Shown piece after piece: positions 8,230 to 16,699 of a DNA stretch of 36,309 bases. Source of the stretch: Saprospiraceae bacterium (GTDB lineage Bacteria > Bacteroidota > Bacteroidia > Chitinophagales > Saprospiraceae); the NCBI GenBank assembly GCA_023301005.1, contig JALZVK010000088.1, positions 1-36,309 of the forward strand, written 5' to 3'. The notes beneath the pieces were generated by a model. The model did not search any database and was not told where the DNA came from. It saw only the letters and a program-made list of their open reading frames with translations. Both the position numbers and the translations under genes were made by a program. How positions within the stretch are numbered: position 1 is the first letter of the stretch; each line of letters begins with the position of its first letter.

Positions 8230-9774
8230 ATGATATTTTCAAAAAAATACAAATTCTTCCTTTTTATATCCGCATTTATTTTTGTGATTAATTTACTCAT
8301 CATGAATGAGTACACAACAGTAGTCAATGATGTGGAATCCAATTTTTTATTAGAAGTTCAAGCCTTATCAGGTAAGGGCGAATCTATCTCCAATACGAAA
8401 GCATTACTACCAATATGGACGAACTCATTAGTGTATAATTCCCTGGGATTCAACAAGTTCGGTTTACGATTACCTCAAGTGTTGGTATTGCTATTGACAT
8501 TTATAGGTTTCTATTTTTTTGGAAAAAAGATATTTGGATTAAAGACAACTGCAGTTACATTATTAGTGATGGGAAGTTCATTTTTACCTATCAATTTAGC
8601 GAAACTAGCAACAGGCGATGTATGGTTATTTAGCGCACAGTTAATGAGTTTTATTTTTTTGATTTTATTTTTAAAACAACCAATAGGGAAGTGGAAATGG
8701 GGCGTTTGGATATTTGTAGTTTTAGGAGCGATGATACATCCGTTGAGTATGTTTGTTTGGAGTTTGGGAATGTTTGGATATTTAAGAATTTTCCATCCAA
8801 AGAAAGATAACCTCAAAGGATTGGTTCTTTTACCTTTACTATTAGTCATTTATTTGCCGTTATATTTTTTCGGATATGTAAGTTTGGAGATGCCTTATTT
8901 TTATATGGGAATTGGGTCAGGGCAATTTAAATATTATTTTGTAATAGCATTGTTAGGAGTATTGCCCTGGATTGGTTTTTTGCCTGCGGGACTTTGGGAT
9001 ATGTTTCAAAAAGTAAGAAAGAAAGAAGAAATGGCAATCATCAATTTAGGTTGGATTTTATTTGCCATACTCAGTCAAGGTATGGTGATTATCGCAGCAT
9101 TTTCATTTATCATCGCCAAATCACTTTTAGCATTTTTCCAAAAAAACTATCCCTACCGAAGGTGGGTCAAAGGTGGTGCGTTACTCAATATGATATTTAC
9201 GTTTATGATTTTGTTCTCTGCATTACTAGGTGGATTTTTAGAATTTAAAGGAGTCGGGTATCGTTCCGTTTTTGGAGTGAGTACATTGTACTGGATGTCA
9301 AGTATGGCAGCAATATTAGGATTGTTTATGGTAAATAATACATTAGTGACTGGAGGAATTGCAGTAGGAGGATTGATGGCGACTTGGTTGTTCTGGTTAC
9401 AAGTGAATCCGCTGATGGATAGCCAAAGAGATTTCCCAAAACAAGTTTATCAAATAATGCGAACAGAAGGAATAGGTAGAGGAAATATTTCCAAACCTAT
9501 CGAATTATATCATCAGGATACCGATTCTATTTTTTATCAAAAAAATACACAAGTGTATTTACAAGATTTAAATGTGAAAACGGTCGTAGTTAATTTTGAG
9601 GAATTCACCTCGATGCCATCTAAATCGGAATCAGCTTACGCAGCGGTTCCTCTTACCTTATATAATGTCTTGCCACCTGAGCATGTCTTTTTGAAAACTA
9701 AGAAAAAATTAGAAGTGAAAGGAGGAAAAGGATTTTTGAAAGATGAGGAAGAATATGTGATTGTGGAATTTTAA
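8230..9774 (+). CDS. GT-C/ArnT-like membrane glycosyltransferase
   Basis: Multi-TM protein; N-terminal region 'TKALLPIWTNSLVYNSLGFNKFGLRLPQVLVLLLTFIGFYFFGKKIFG' resembles the ArnT/PMT family organisation. Confidence 0.6.
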   Translation: MIFSKKYKFFLFISAFIFVINLLIMNEYTTVVNDVESNFLLEVQALSGKGESISNTKALLPIWTNSLVYNSLGFNKFGLRLPQVLVLLLTFIGFYFFGKKIFGLKTTAVTLLVMGSSFLPINLAKLATGDVWLFSAQLMSFIFLILFLKQPIGKWKWGVWIFVVLGAMIHPLSMFVWSLGMFGYLRIFHPKKDNLKGLVLLPLLLVIYLPLYFFGYVSLEMPYFYMGIGSGQFKYYFVIALLGVLPWIGFLPAGLWDMFQKVRKKEEMAIINLGWILFAILSQGMVIIAAFSFIIAKSLLAFFQKNYPYRRWVKGGALLNMIFTFMILFSALLGGFLEFKGVGYRSVFGVSTLYWMSSMAAILGLFMVNNTLVTGGIAVGGLMATWLFWLQVNPLMDSQRDFPKQVYQIMRTEGIGRGNISKPIELYHQDTDSIFYQKNTQVYLQDLNVKTVVVNFEEFTSMPSKSESAYAAVPLTLYNVLPPEHVFLKTKKKLEVKGGKGFLKDEEEYVIVEF

Positions 9775-9905
9775 AAAAATCACTCAAATAAATTGAATCC
9801 TTGATTCACATTTCTATTAAATGGACAAATAGAACACATAGATTCATTGTGAATATAAATCTATGCGCCTATCTGTGAAATGAGTTAGTATTGTATTATT
9901 GTATT

Positions 9906-10034
9906 TTAATTTATAAACATTAAATACAAAAGCACTACTAATATTAAAGTAGCAATAACAACAACAGTAATAAATTTCTTTTCTTCTTTTTTTTGTCTTG
10001 TCTCGATTCTTCTTTGTTTCTTTGATTTAGCCAT
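9906..10034 (-). CDS. Small 42-aa single-TM basic protein (not in ORF track)
   Basis: Manual translation: MAKSKKQRRIETRQKKEEKKFITVVVIATLILVVLLYLMFIN*; basic N-term plus hydrophobic helix. Confidence 0.5.
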   Translation of the reverse strand: MAKSKKQRRIETRQKKEEKKFITVVVIATLILVVLLYLMFIN

Positions 10035-10190
10035 TTTGTATTTGTTTAAATTGCGGTAATAGAAATATAATAATCACTAATAAATTAAATACTAAAATAT
10101 AAATTTTTTTGTTATCCAAAAAAATCTTTTCAACTTCTTTTTTTTTGAAAAAAAAACTCTCTAAAATTAGTTCATTTCCATCAATAAAAT

Positions 10191-10198
10191 TACTTTTG
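10191..10198 (+). promoter_or_regulatory. Bacteroidota -7 promoter element (TAnnTTTG) for SRP RNA
   Basis: TACTTTTG ending 5 nt before the predicted RNA 5' end at 10204. Confidence 0.65.
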
Positions 10199-10203
10199 CG
10201 ACT

Positions 10204-10296
10204 GGTGAGGGCCATTCGACCAGCTCCTTTCGAACTCCCCCAGGGTGGAAACGCAGCAAGGGTAGAGGGTTGAGCGGTGCGGAGTGGTTTCTCACC
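10204..10296 (+). ncRNA. ffs: Signal recognition particle RNA (small bacterial type)
   Basis: GGTGAGG...CCCCCAGGGTGGAAACGCAGCAAGGGTAGAGGG...CTCACC: conserved SRP apical hairpin (CAGG..GGAA..GCAGCA) with closing helix GGTGAG/CTCACC, followed by a poly-T tract. Confidence 0.95.
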
Positions 10297-10455
10297 TCTT
10301 TTTTTTTAAGTAATTAGATTATAGAAACTTTATAACTCCATACTAAACTATAAGGTTTCTATTAATTACATACTTAACATACTTGAGACTTGTCCTACCA
10401 TTTTAAACAACCCTAAATTCAATTTTCATTTCTTAATTTATAATAATCAAAATTT

Positions 10456-11118
10456 ATGAAATTTTTTGTTGATACAGCAAACTTAGATGAAATCAAAGAA
10501 GCTAAAGATTTTGGAATTTTAGATGGTGTAACTACTAATCCTTCGTTAATGGCTAAAGAAGGAATCGTTGGTACTGATAATGTGATGAAGCATTACAAAG
10601 CAATTTGTGATATCGTAGAAGGTGACGTAAGTGCGGAAGTTATCTCTACTGACTTTGATGGAATTATTAAAGAAGGTCAAGCATTGGCGGCAATCGCTCC
10701 TAATATAGTAGTGAAAGTACCAATGATTAAAGATGGAGTAAAAGCAATTAGTTGGTTTACGGAGCAAGGAATTAAGACCAATTGTACATTGGTATTTTCT
10801 GCTGGTCAAGCGATACTTGCAGGTAAAGCTGGGGCAACTTACCTTTCACCCTTTATAGGAAGAATTGATGACATGTCGTGGGATGGAATTGAGTTGATTC
10901 ATCAGATTGCTGAAATATATGCTATACAACAATTCGATACTGAAATATTAGCGGCTTCGATTAGAAGTCCTAAACATATAGTTGACGCTGCGGAGTCAGG
11001 TGCTGATATTGTAACTTGTCCGTTGAAAGCAATTCTTGGGTTATTATATCATCCGTTGACAGATATTGGATTGGCTAAGTTTTTAGCAGACCATAAAAAA
11101 GCGAATGAAAAAGCATAA
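10456..11118 (+). CDS. Fructose-6-phosphate aldolase / transaldolase (small TAL family)
   Basis: MKFFVDTANLDEIKEA, GVTTNPSLMAKEG, VKVPM, TNCTLVFSAGQAILAGKAGATYLSPFIGRIDD, AASIRSPKHI. Confidence 0.95.
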   Translation: MKFFVDTANLDEIKEAKDFGILDGVTTNPSLMAKEGIVGTDNVMKHYKAICDIVEGDVSAEVISTDFDGIIKEGQALAAIAPNIVVKVPMIKDGVKAISWFTEQGIKTNCTLVFSAGQAILAGKAGATYLSPFIGRIDDMSWDGIELIHQIAEIYAIQQFDTEILAASIRSPKHIVDAAESGADIVTCPLKAILGLLYHPLTDIGLAKFLADHKKANEKA

Positions 11119-11144
11119 GATTGTTTTTTTATAACAATATAAAT

Positions 11145-11180
11145 ACGGTTGACTTGATACTTCAAGTGAACCGTTTTTTT
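11145..11180 (+). terminator. Intrinsic terminator after transaldolase
   Basis: ACGGTTGACTTGatactTCAAGTGAACCGTTTTTTT. Confidence 0.8.
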
Positions 11181-11288
11181 TTACCGCAGAGTTTTTAGTG
11201 AGTTAGGCACAGAGTTACTCAGAGTTTTTTCGACAACTCTGAGTAACTCTGCGAAAAACTCCATTTAAACTCTGCGGTAAAAAAAAAA
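11174..11288. repeat. Intergenic inverted-repeat element, ACCGCAGAGTT word family
   Basis: TTTTACCGCAGAGTTT...AGAGTTACTCAGAGTT / AACTCTGAGTAACTCT...AAACTCTGCGGTAAAA. Confidence 0.85.
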
Positions 11289-11372
11289 GTTTAGAGAAAA
11301 TAGGAACCATTTCTTTCTAAATTACATTGATGTTCTTTTCTATTTTTCATCTCACATAAAACAACTCACTCC

Positions 11373-11987
11373 ATGAAAAAAACATTTTACATCATTCGTC
11401 ACGGTCAAACCGAATATAATAAACTCAGAATCGTACAAGGTTCAGGAGTCGATTCAGATCTAAACGATCGAGGTCGTGAGCAAGCTCATTTTTTCTATAA
11501 AAAATATAAAGACATTTCTTTTCAAGCAGTACTGACTTCTACTCTAAAAAGGACACATCAAACGGTAAAGCAATTTATAGAAGATGGAATTCCTTGGGAG
11601 CAATTTGATGAAATCAAAGAAATGAATTGGGGAATCCATGAAGGAAAAAAAGGAAATCCTGAAATGCGCAAAGATTATGAAAGAGTGGTTTTGTCAGGTC
11701 AGTTTGATGAAAGAATCGAAGAGGGAGAAAGTATCAATGAAGTAGCTGCTCGCCTTCAAAAATTTACAAAACATATTATCAATCGAGAAGAAGATCTTAC
11801 TTTGATATGTGTACATGGTCGAGTGATGCGAATATGGATGGCGCTTTTGGATGTGAATGATTTGACGACAATGGAAACTTATGACCATTCTAATACAGGA
11901 CTTTATTTAGTGGAATATGAGAATGGAAAATTTACTTTAATAAAGAAAGATGATACTGAACATATTACGACAAGTCGTAATTCTTAA
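11373..11987 (+). CDS. Histidine phosphatase family protein (phosphoglycerate mutase-like)
   Basis: YIIRHGQTEYNKLRIVQG (RHG motif), STLKRTHQT, CVHGRVMRI. Confidence 0.92.
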   Translation: MKKTFYIIRHGQTEYNKLRIVQGSGVDSDLNDRGREQAHFFYKKYKDISFQAVLTSTLKRTHQTVKQFIEDGIPWEQFDEIKEMNWGIHEGKKGNPEMRKDYERVVLSGQFDERIEEGESINEVAARLQKFTKHIINREEDLTLICVHGRVMRIWMALLDVNDLTTMETYDHSNTGLYLVEYENGKFTLIKKDDTEHITTSRNS

Positions 11988-12167
11988 TTGAAAATGAAAA
12001 ATTAAAAATTGATTTCTAACTTGAAAAAGGTCTAAGTGATGAGTATAATTAGCTGACAATGAGTGGAAAAGGAAATATTTTTAATATTATTAGTTAAATA
12101 TGAAATATGTTTAGTAACCTGTTGACGGTATTTTTAAATGGTTTAACAGTTAACTTGCTATGATAAG

Positions 12168-12198
12168 TTGACACTTAGTAATTATGCCCTTAATTTTG
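12168..12198 (+). promoter_or_regulatory. Candidate Bacteroidota promoter (TTG-N20-TAATTTTG)
   Basis: TTG at 12168-12170 and TAATTTTG at 12191-12198. Confidence 0.45.
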
Positions 12199-12282
12199 CT
12201 CTACTAGAAACGAATATGATCTCACTTTTTATATTTTAACAAGTAGTTTTTATTAACTACAACCACAACAAATTATAATCCT

Positions 12283-12318
12283 AACCTTTCCGAGTCCTTC
12301 GGAAAGGTTTTTTTTATT
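12283..12318 (+). terminator. Intrinsic terminator upstream of the MoeB-like gene
   Basis: AACCTTTCCGAGTCCTTCGGAAAGGTTTTTTTT. Confidence 0.85.
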
Positions 12319-12338
12319 TACTTTTATTAAAAAAAAGA

Positions 12339-13481
12339 ATGAGCCAACAAGAAGAATTAAGTTCTGCGGAGTTAGCAAGATACAGTCGTCATATTGCAAT
12401 TCCTGAATTTAATATAGAAGGGCAAAAGAAATTAAAAGCTGCCAAAGTTTTGGTAGTAGGATCGGGAGGATTGGGAAGTCCTTTGCTTTTATATTTGACT
12501 GCTGCGGGAGTTGGTCATATAGGGATTGTAGATTTTGATGTAGTTGATGATAGTAATTTGCAACGTCAAGTCTTATTTACCGTAGATGATATAGGGAAGT
12601 CAAAAGCTGAAACTGCAAAGAAGCGACTAGAACAATTAAATCCTTATGTGAAATTCACAGTTTATAACAATGCTTTTACAAAAGATAATGCATTAGGGAT
12701 TATTAAGGATTATGATGTCGTTGCAGATGGAACTGATAATTTCCCTACTCGATATTTAGTCAATGATGCTTGTGTATTGACAGATAAGGTAAATGTATAT
12801 GCAAGTATATTTCGATTCGAAGGACAAGTTTCTGTTTTTAATTATTTAAAAAAAGATGGAAGTCGTGGAGCGAATTATCGAGACCTTTTCCCTGAACCGC
12901 CACCGCCAGGAATGGTTCCGAGTTGTGCAGAAGGTGGCGTGTTGGGTGTGTTGCCTGGAATTATTGGAAGTATGCAAGCGAGTGAAGTTATCAAAGTAAT
13001 TACTGGAGTAGGAGAGCCATTGGTGGAAAGATTATTTTTGATGGATGCTGCTAGTTTTACGACTCGGATATTGAAATTTAAAAAGAAAAATAACAATACA
13101 ATTACGGAGTTAATTAATTACGAAGAGTTTTGTGGAATTGGTCAATCTGATGCAACAACTTCTATAAAAGAAATTAGCGTTTTAGATTTTGAAAAAATAA
13201 AAAAAGAAAATCTTGATTTTCAATTAATAGATGTTCGAGAACCATTTGAATATGAAATCGTTAACTTAGGAGGTGAACTAATTCCATTATCGACGATAAC
13301 GCAGAATGTTTCTAAAATTTCAAAAGAGAAGAAAGTCGTAATTATGTGTAGAAGTGGAAAAAGGAGTGGTGATGCGATTAAGACTTTGCAAGAGATTTAT
13401 CCATTTGAGAATTTGTATAATTTGAAAGGTGGAATTATAGAGTATAGTAGAGAGGTAGATGATAGCATTATGACTTATTGA
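12339..13481 (+). CDS. HesA/MoeB/ThiF family E1-like adenylyltransferase fused to rhodanese domain
   Basis: RYSRHIAIPEFNIEGQKKLKAAKVLVVGSGGLGSPLLLYL, ADGTDNFPTRYLVNDAC, C-terminal rhodanese QLIDVREPFEYEIVNL...VIMCRSGKRSGDAI. Confidence 0.95.
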   Translation: MSQQEELSSAELARYSRHIAIPEFNIEGQKKLKAAKVLVVGSGGLGSPLLLYLTAAGVGHIGIVDFDVVDDSNLQRQVLFTVDDIGKSKAETAKKRLEQLNPYVKFTVYNNAFTKDNALGIIKDYDVVADGTDNFPTRYLVNDACVLTDKVNVYASIFRFEGQVSVFNYLKKDGSRGANYRDLFPEPPPPGMVPSCAEGGVLGVLPGIIGSMQASEVIKVITGVGEPLVERLFLMDAASFTTRILKFKKKNNNTITELINYEEFCGIGQSDATTSIKEISVLDFEKIKKENLDFQLIDVREPFEYEIVNLGGELIPLSTITQNVSKISKEKKVVIMCRSGKRSGDAIKTLQEIYPFENLYNLKGGIIEYSREVDDSIMTY

Positions 13482-13560
13482 TTAATTTGTCAATATGATT
13501 TGCTTAAAAAAAATAGAAAATTCTTATCTTGAATTTCTTTGAAATATATAAGTACCGAGT

Positions 13561-14178
13561 ATGAAAAATATTACCTTATTTATTATCCTATCTTTCGTGT
13601 TGATGGGCTGTCAACAAAAGTACGCCCCTCAAAATTATAATCGCTCCACTTTGTTTCATAACAAAAGAGTTGCCGTAATGCCTTTTGATATTTACACGAG
13701 TGTCGAGCATCTTCCCAAAGGCGCAACTATTGCCATGGTCGAAAAGGCTGAACGTAAAAAAGCGAGAGTAATGCAAAGAGATTTGTATCGCTATATCCTT
13801 AGAGAACTTGCCAAATCATCTCGAAAAGTAAAACTCCAAAGTTTAAATAGAACAATAGAAATTATTAATGAGTCTGGTTATACCGATGAAGAAATCATTG
13901 ACTTGCCTAAACGTAAATTAGCTAAAATACTCAAAGTTGATATTATTGTTCAGGGCAGTCTTTATCAGTATAAAAATAAAATGCGTTGGGAAGGAGATGA
14001 TTTTTTAAGATACACAGGTTCGAATAATCGAGTATCGACAGTCATTAATGTATATGAAAAAAAGAGAGGTAGAATAGAATGGAAATATGATAAATCTCAA
14101 TCTGGTTTTCCTAGTGATTATGCGCCTGATGCGATTAAAGGATTGTTGAGGAAAGCGGCGAGGAATTTTCCTTTGTGA
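13561..14178 (+). CDS. Hypothetical lipoprotein
   Basis: Signal peptide with lipobox (FVLMGCQQ); KRVAVMPFDIYT and KILKVDIIVQGSLYQYKN suggest a CsgG/TolB-N-like fold (inference). Confidence 0.6.
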   Translation: MKNITLFIILSFVLMGCQQKYAPQNYNRSTLFHNKRVAVMPFDIYTSVEHLPKGATIAMVEKAERKKARVMQRDLYRYILRELAKSSRKVKLQSLNRTIEIINESGYTDEEIIDLPKRKLAKILKVDIIVQGSLYQYKNKMRWEGDDFLRYTGSNNRVSTVINVYEKKRGRIEWKYDKSQSGFPSDYAPDAIKGLLRKAARNFPL

Positions 14179-14236
14179 ATTGAAAATTGCGATTTGTCGT
14201 AAAATCAAAAACACCTTTTAGAATAAAATAAAAAAT

Positions 14237-15370
14237 ATGAATTACTCCTCCATGGAGAATGCTGGTGAGCAAAAATACATTGCTGATTATTTAAAAACTT
14301 TACCTAATCTTACACCTCTTCAACTCAATAAAAAAATTGCCAAGTTTGGTTATATCGGTCAAGACAAAGCTAAAAAAGCAGTTAGCCTTTTAGCCTTTCG
14401 TCATATCAATCGGTTACGTAAAATTTTTGTTGACAATATTGATAAACGATTGTTGCCCTCCAAAGAAAATTATTTACTCATTGGTCCTACTGGTTGTGGA
14501 AAGACTTTTTTAGTAGACATTTTATTTAATCAAATATTAAAACTACCAACGGTAGTTATTGATATTACTTCATTTTCTGAAACAGGTTATGTAGGAACTG
14601 ATCCTGTTGCGATATTGACTCGATTGATTCAAGCTGCACAAGATCCTGTAATTGCATCCATCGGAATTATTTGTATAGATGAGTTTGATAAAATTTCTAC
14701 TGGAAAAAATAATGCAGTTTTTGCAGGTGCAGGTACGACTAAAGATGTTGGTGGACTTGGCGTACAAAAAGAATTATTAAAAATGTTGGAAGGTGCGGAA
14801 TTGAATGTGCCTACGAGTATCACACATTCTTCTTACGCAGAGAAAAGACCATTTAATACAGAGCATATAACTTTTTTAGCGAGTGGTGCATTTTCAGGAT
14901 TTAGACAAATCGTAAAAGCATCTCAACATCAAATTGGTTTTGGAAAAAATGCAGACGACTTCGAAGAAGTCAACAAAGTTGCAGTTTCCTATGATAGAAA
15001 AGATGTGGACAAAGTTGCTCATTTCGAAAAATATGGAATGATGCCCGAGTTGATTGGACGATTTTCTCGAATTGTTCCTTTTCATGCTTTAGGTAAAAAA
15101 GAGTTGAAATCAATTCTGACTAAAAATACAATTGAGCAATACTCTAAAGAATTAGAATTGGAAGGAGCCAAATTAACAATTGATACTAAGGTGATGGACA
15201 AAGTAGTCGAAGATGCATATATAAGAGAGACAGGAGCGCGTGGATTAAAATATGCATTACTCGAATATTTAGAAGATGCTTGTTATGATTTTTATTCTTC
15301 TAAAAAGAAGATTAAGGAAATTGTGCTGACGATGAAGAAAGGGGAGATTGTTACGAAGTTAAACGGTTGA
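14237..15370 (+). CDS. ClpX-like AAA+ ATPase lacking the N-terminal zinc-binding domain
   Basis: Walker A LLIGPTGCGKTFLVD; pore loop SETGYVGTDP; Walker B IICIDEFDKI; VGGLGVQKELLKMLEG; SGAFSGFRQIV; IGFG; LIGRFSRIVPFHAL; ETGARGLKYAL. Confidence 0.9.
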   Translation: MNYSSMENAGEQKYIADYLKTLPNLTPLQLNKKIAKFGYIGQDKAKKAVSLLAFRHINRLRKIFVDNIDKRLLPSKENYLLIGPTGCGKTFLVDILFNQILKLPTVVIDITSFSETGYVGTDPVAILTRLIQAAQDPVIASIGIICIDEFDKISTGKNNAVFAGAGTTKDVGGLGVQKELLKMLEGAELNVPTSITHSSYAEKRPFNTEHITFLASGAFSGFRQIVKASQHQIGFGKNADDFEEVNKVAVSYDRKDVDKVAHFEKYGMMPELIGRFSRIVPFHALGKKELKSILTKNTIEQYSKELELEGAKLTIDTKVMDKVVEDAYIRETGARGLKYALLEYLEDACYDFYSSKKKIKEIVLTMKKGEIVTKLNG

Positions 15371-15450
15371 CGGTAGACGGTCGTTTAACTTGACGATAGA
15401 CAACCGACAACCGACAACCGTCAAGCGAAGCGACCGTCTACCGTTCACCG
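15364..15450. repeat. Inverted-repeat element, GACGGTAGACGG word family, overlapping the stop codon of the ClpX-like gene
   Basis: CGGTTGACGGTAGACGGTCG (15364-15383) vs CGACCGTCTACCGTTCACCG (15431-15450), 18/20 complementary; inner TTGACG/CGTCAA and CAACCGACAACCGACAACCG iterations. Confidence 0.85.
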
Positions 15451-15460
15451 ACAACCGAAA

Positions 15461-15499
15461 AAAAAAACGAGACATAAAATTAATTATGCCTCGTTTTTT
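15461..15499. terminator. Bidirectional intrinsic terminator between convergent genes
   Basis: AAAAAACGAGACATAA...TTATGCCTCGTTTTTT. Confidence 0.85.
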
Positions 15500-15523
15500 A
15501 TATTTTTATAGGTGTTGTTTAGT

Positions 15524-16177
15524 TTATTTTCCAAACAACTTGCCAAGACCACCTAAAGCGTCTTTTGCTTTATCCATAACATCACCTGCAGCATCAGCAG
15601 CTCCTTCACCTCCTTCAGCAGCATCACCAGTCAAACCACCTAAAGCATCTTTTGCTTTATCCATTAGTCCATCACCACCACCAGTCAAACCACCTAACAT
15701 AGCAGCAGCACCACCTGCACCACCTAACATACCTGCAGCTTTTCCAAGCATTCCGCCAGCATCTCCGCCTACTCCAAGAACATTCATAATGCTACTTGCA
15801 TCGATACCATCTGTATCACCATCTTCTTGCATTTTTCCAGCTAATCCACCAATCATACTTGACATACCAGCTCCAGCAGCTAATCCAGCAACAGACTCAG
15901 GTAATCCCATACTTGTCATTACTTTTTGCATAAACATTGCTTTGATACCTCCAAAAATAGAGTTACTAGCAAGACCTTCTCCACCACCTACAGCACCTTG
16001 GAACATTCCCATAAGACCACTTACATTACCTCCAGTAACCTGTGACATTACGCCTTCAGTCAAACTCTCTTGAGCCATTGGTAACATTTCTTTTGCTTGG
16101 TCTACTGAGATACCTGCTTTTCCAGCAATTTGTTCTGCGATTCCACCGCCCATAGATTCCATAATTTTGTCTAACAT
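15524..16177 (-). CDS. Gly/Ala/Met-rich protein (DUF937/YidB-like by appearance)
   Basis: MLDKIMESMGGGIAEQIAGKAGISVDQAKEMLPMAQESLTEGVMSQV; Gly-rich midsection; C-terminal duplicated MDKAKDALGGL. Confidence 0.65.
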   Translation of the reverse strand: MLDKIMESMGGGIAEQIAGKAGISVDQAKEMLPMAQESLTEGVMSQVTGGNVSGLMGMFQGAVGGGEGLASNSIFGGIKAMFMQKVMTSMGLPESVAGLAAGAGMSSMIGGLAGKMQEDGDTDGIDASSIMNVLGVGGDAGGMLGKAAGMLGGAGGAAAMLGGLTGGGDGLMDKAKDALGGLTGDAAEGGEGAADAAGDVMDKAKDALGGLGKLFGK

Positions 16178-16388
16178 ATTTCTTTAAATTTTAAATGATT
16201 AATAAAACCTATTCTCTTAAAAAGAGAAACATAAGGTTTCTGTAATAATTGTTTCAATTATATATACGTTGAAATTTGGCGAAAGGTACTTTTTTAAATG
16301 TAAAATTCTTGTAAAAAGTTGTTTAAAGTCGTGACGGCACAGATTAAAGTATTAATTTTTGGTAGAATATTACTTACCTTCGCTTCAT

Positions 16389-16471
16389 CTCGTTTGGGGT
16401 GTACCGTTCTTGAATGGTACTGAGATTATACCCATTGAACCTGCCCAGATTATGCTGGGAAGGGAAATGAG
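16389..16471 (+). ncRNA. TPP riboswitch (THI element)
   Basis: CTCGTTTGGGGTGTACC...TACTGAGATTATACCCATTGAACCTGCCCAGATTATGCTGGGAAGGGAAATGAG: matches conserved GGGGUG, CUGAGA, ACCC-GAACCUG and GGGAA blocks with P1 CTCGTTT/AAATGAG. Confidence 0.93.
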
Positions 16472-16537
16472 CCAACCAAAAATATTCATCGTCCGATGGA
16501 TAGGCTTCTCAATGGTGTTTACTAATTTGATTTTTAA

Positions 16538-16617
16538 CACATAGGTACATAGAACACATAAGTTCTTTGACCTTGTTTAGTTTTTCTAAATAACTATGTG
16601 TTCTATGTACCTATGTG
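16538..16617. repeat. 23-bp perfect inverted repeat, CACATAGGTACATAGAACACATA word family
   Basis: CACATAGGTACATAGAACACATA (16538-16560) and TATGTGTTCTATGTACCTATGTG (16595-16617). Confidence 0.92.
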
Positions 16618-16641
16618 GTAGAAATCAAAATTATCATCTGC

Positions 16642-16664
16642 GACTCTTCGAGTCCTATTTTTTT
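16642..16664 (+). terminator. Possible terminator / riboswitch expression platform
   Basis: GACTC-TTC-GAGTC followed by CTATTTTTTT; short stem only. Confidence 0.4.
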
Positions 16665-16699
16665 ATTTAAAACAAAACAGTCAAACACTATTTTTTATT

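Noticed and set aside
8511-8849. 112-aa minus-strand ORF within the GT-C gene
   Set aside because: Antisense to a long membrane-protein CDS; composition typical of shadow ORF.
15390-16073. 227-aa + strand ORF rich in Pro/Ser/Ala
   Set aside because: Antisense shadow of the Gly/Ala-rich protein 15524..16177; Pro-rich low-complexity product, overlaps the inverted repeat and terminator; no recognisable domain.
16359-16544. 61-aa + strand ORF
   Set aside because: Lies over the TPP riboswitch; no coding support.
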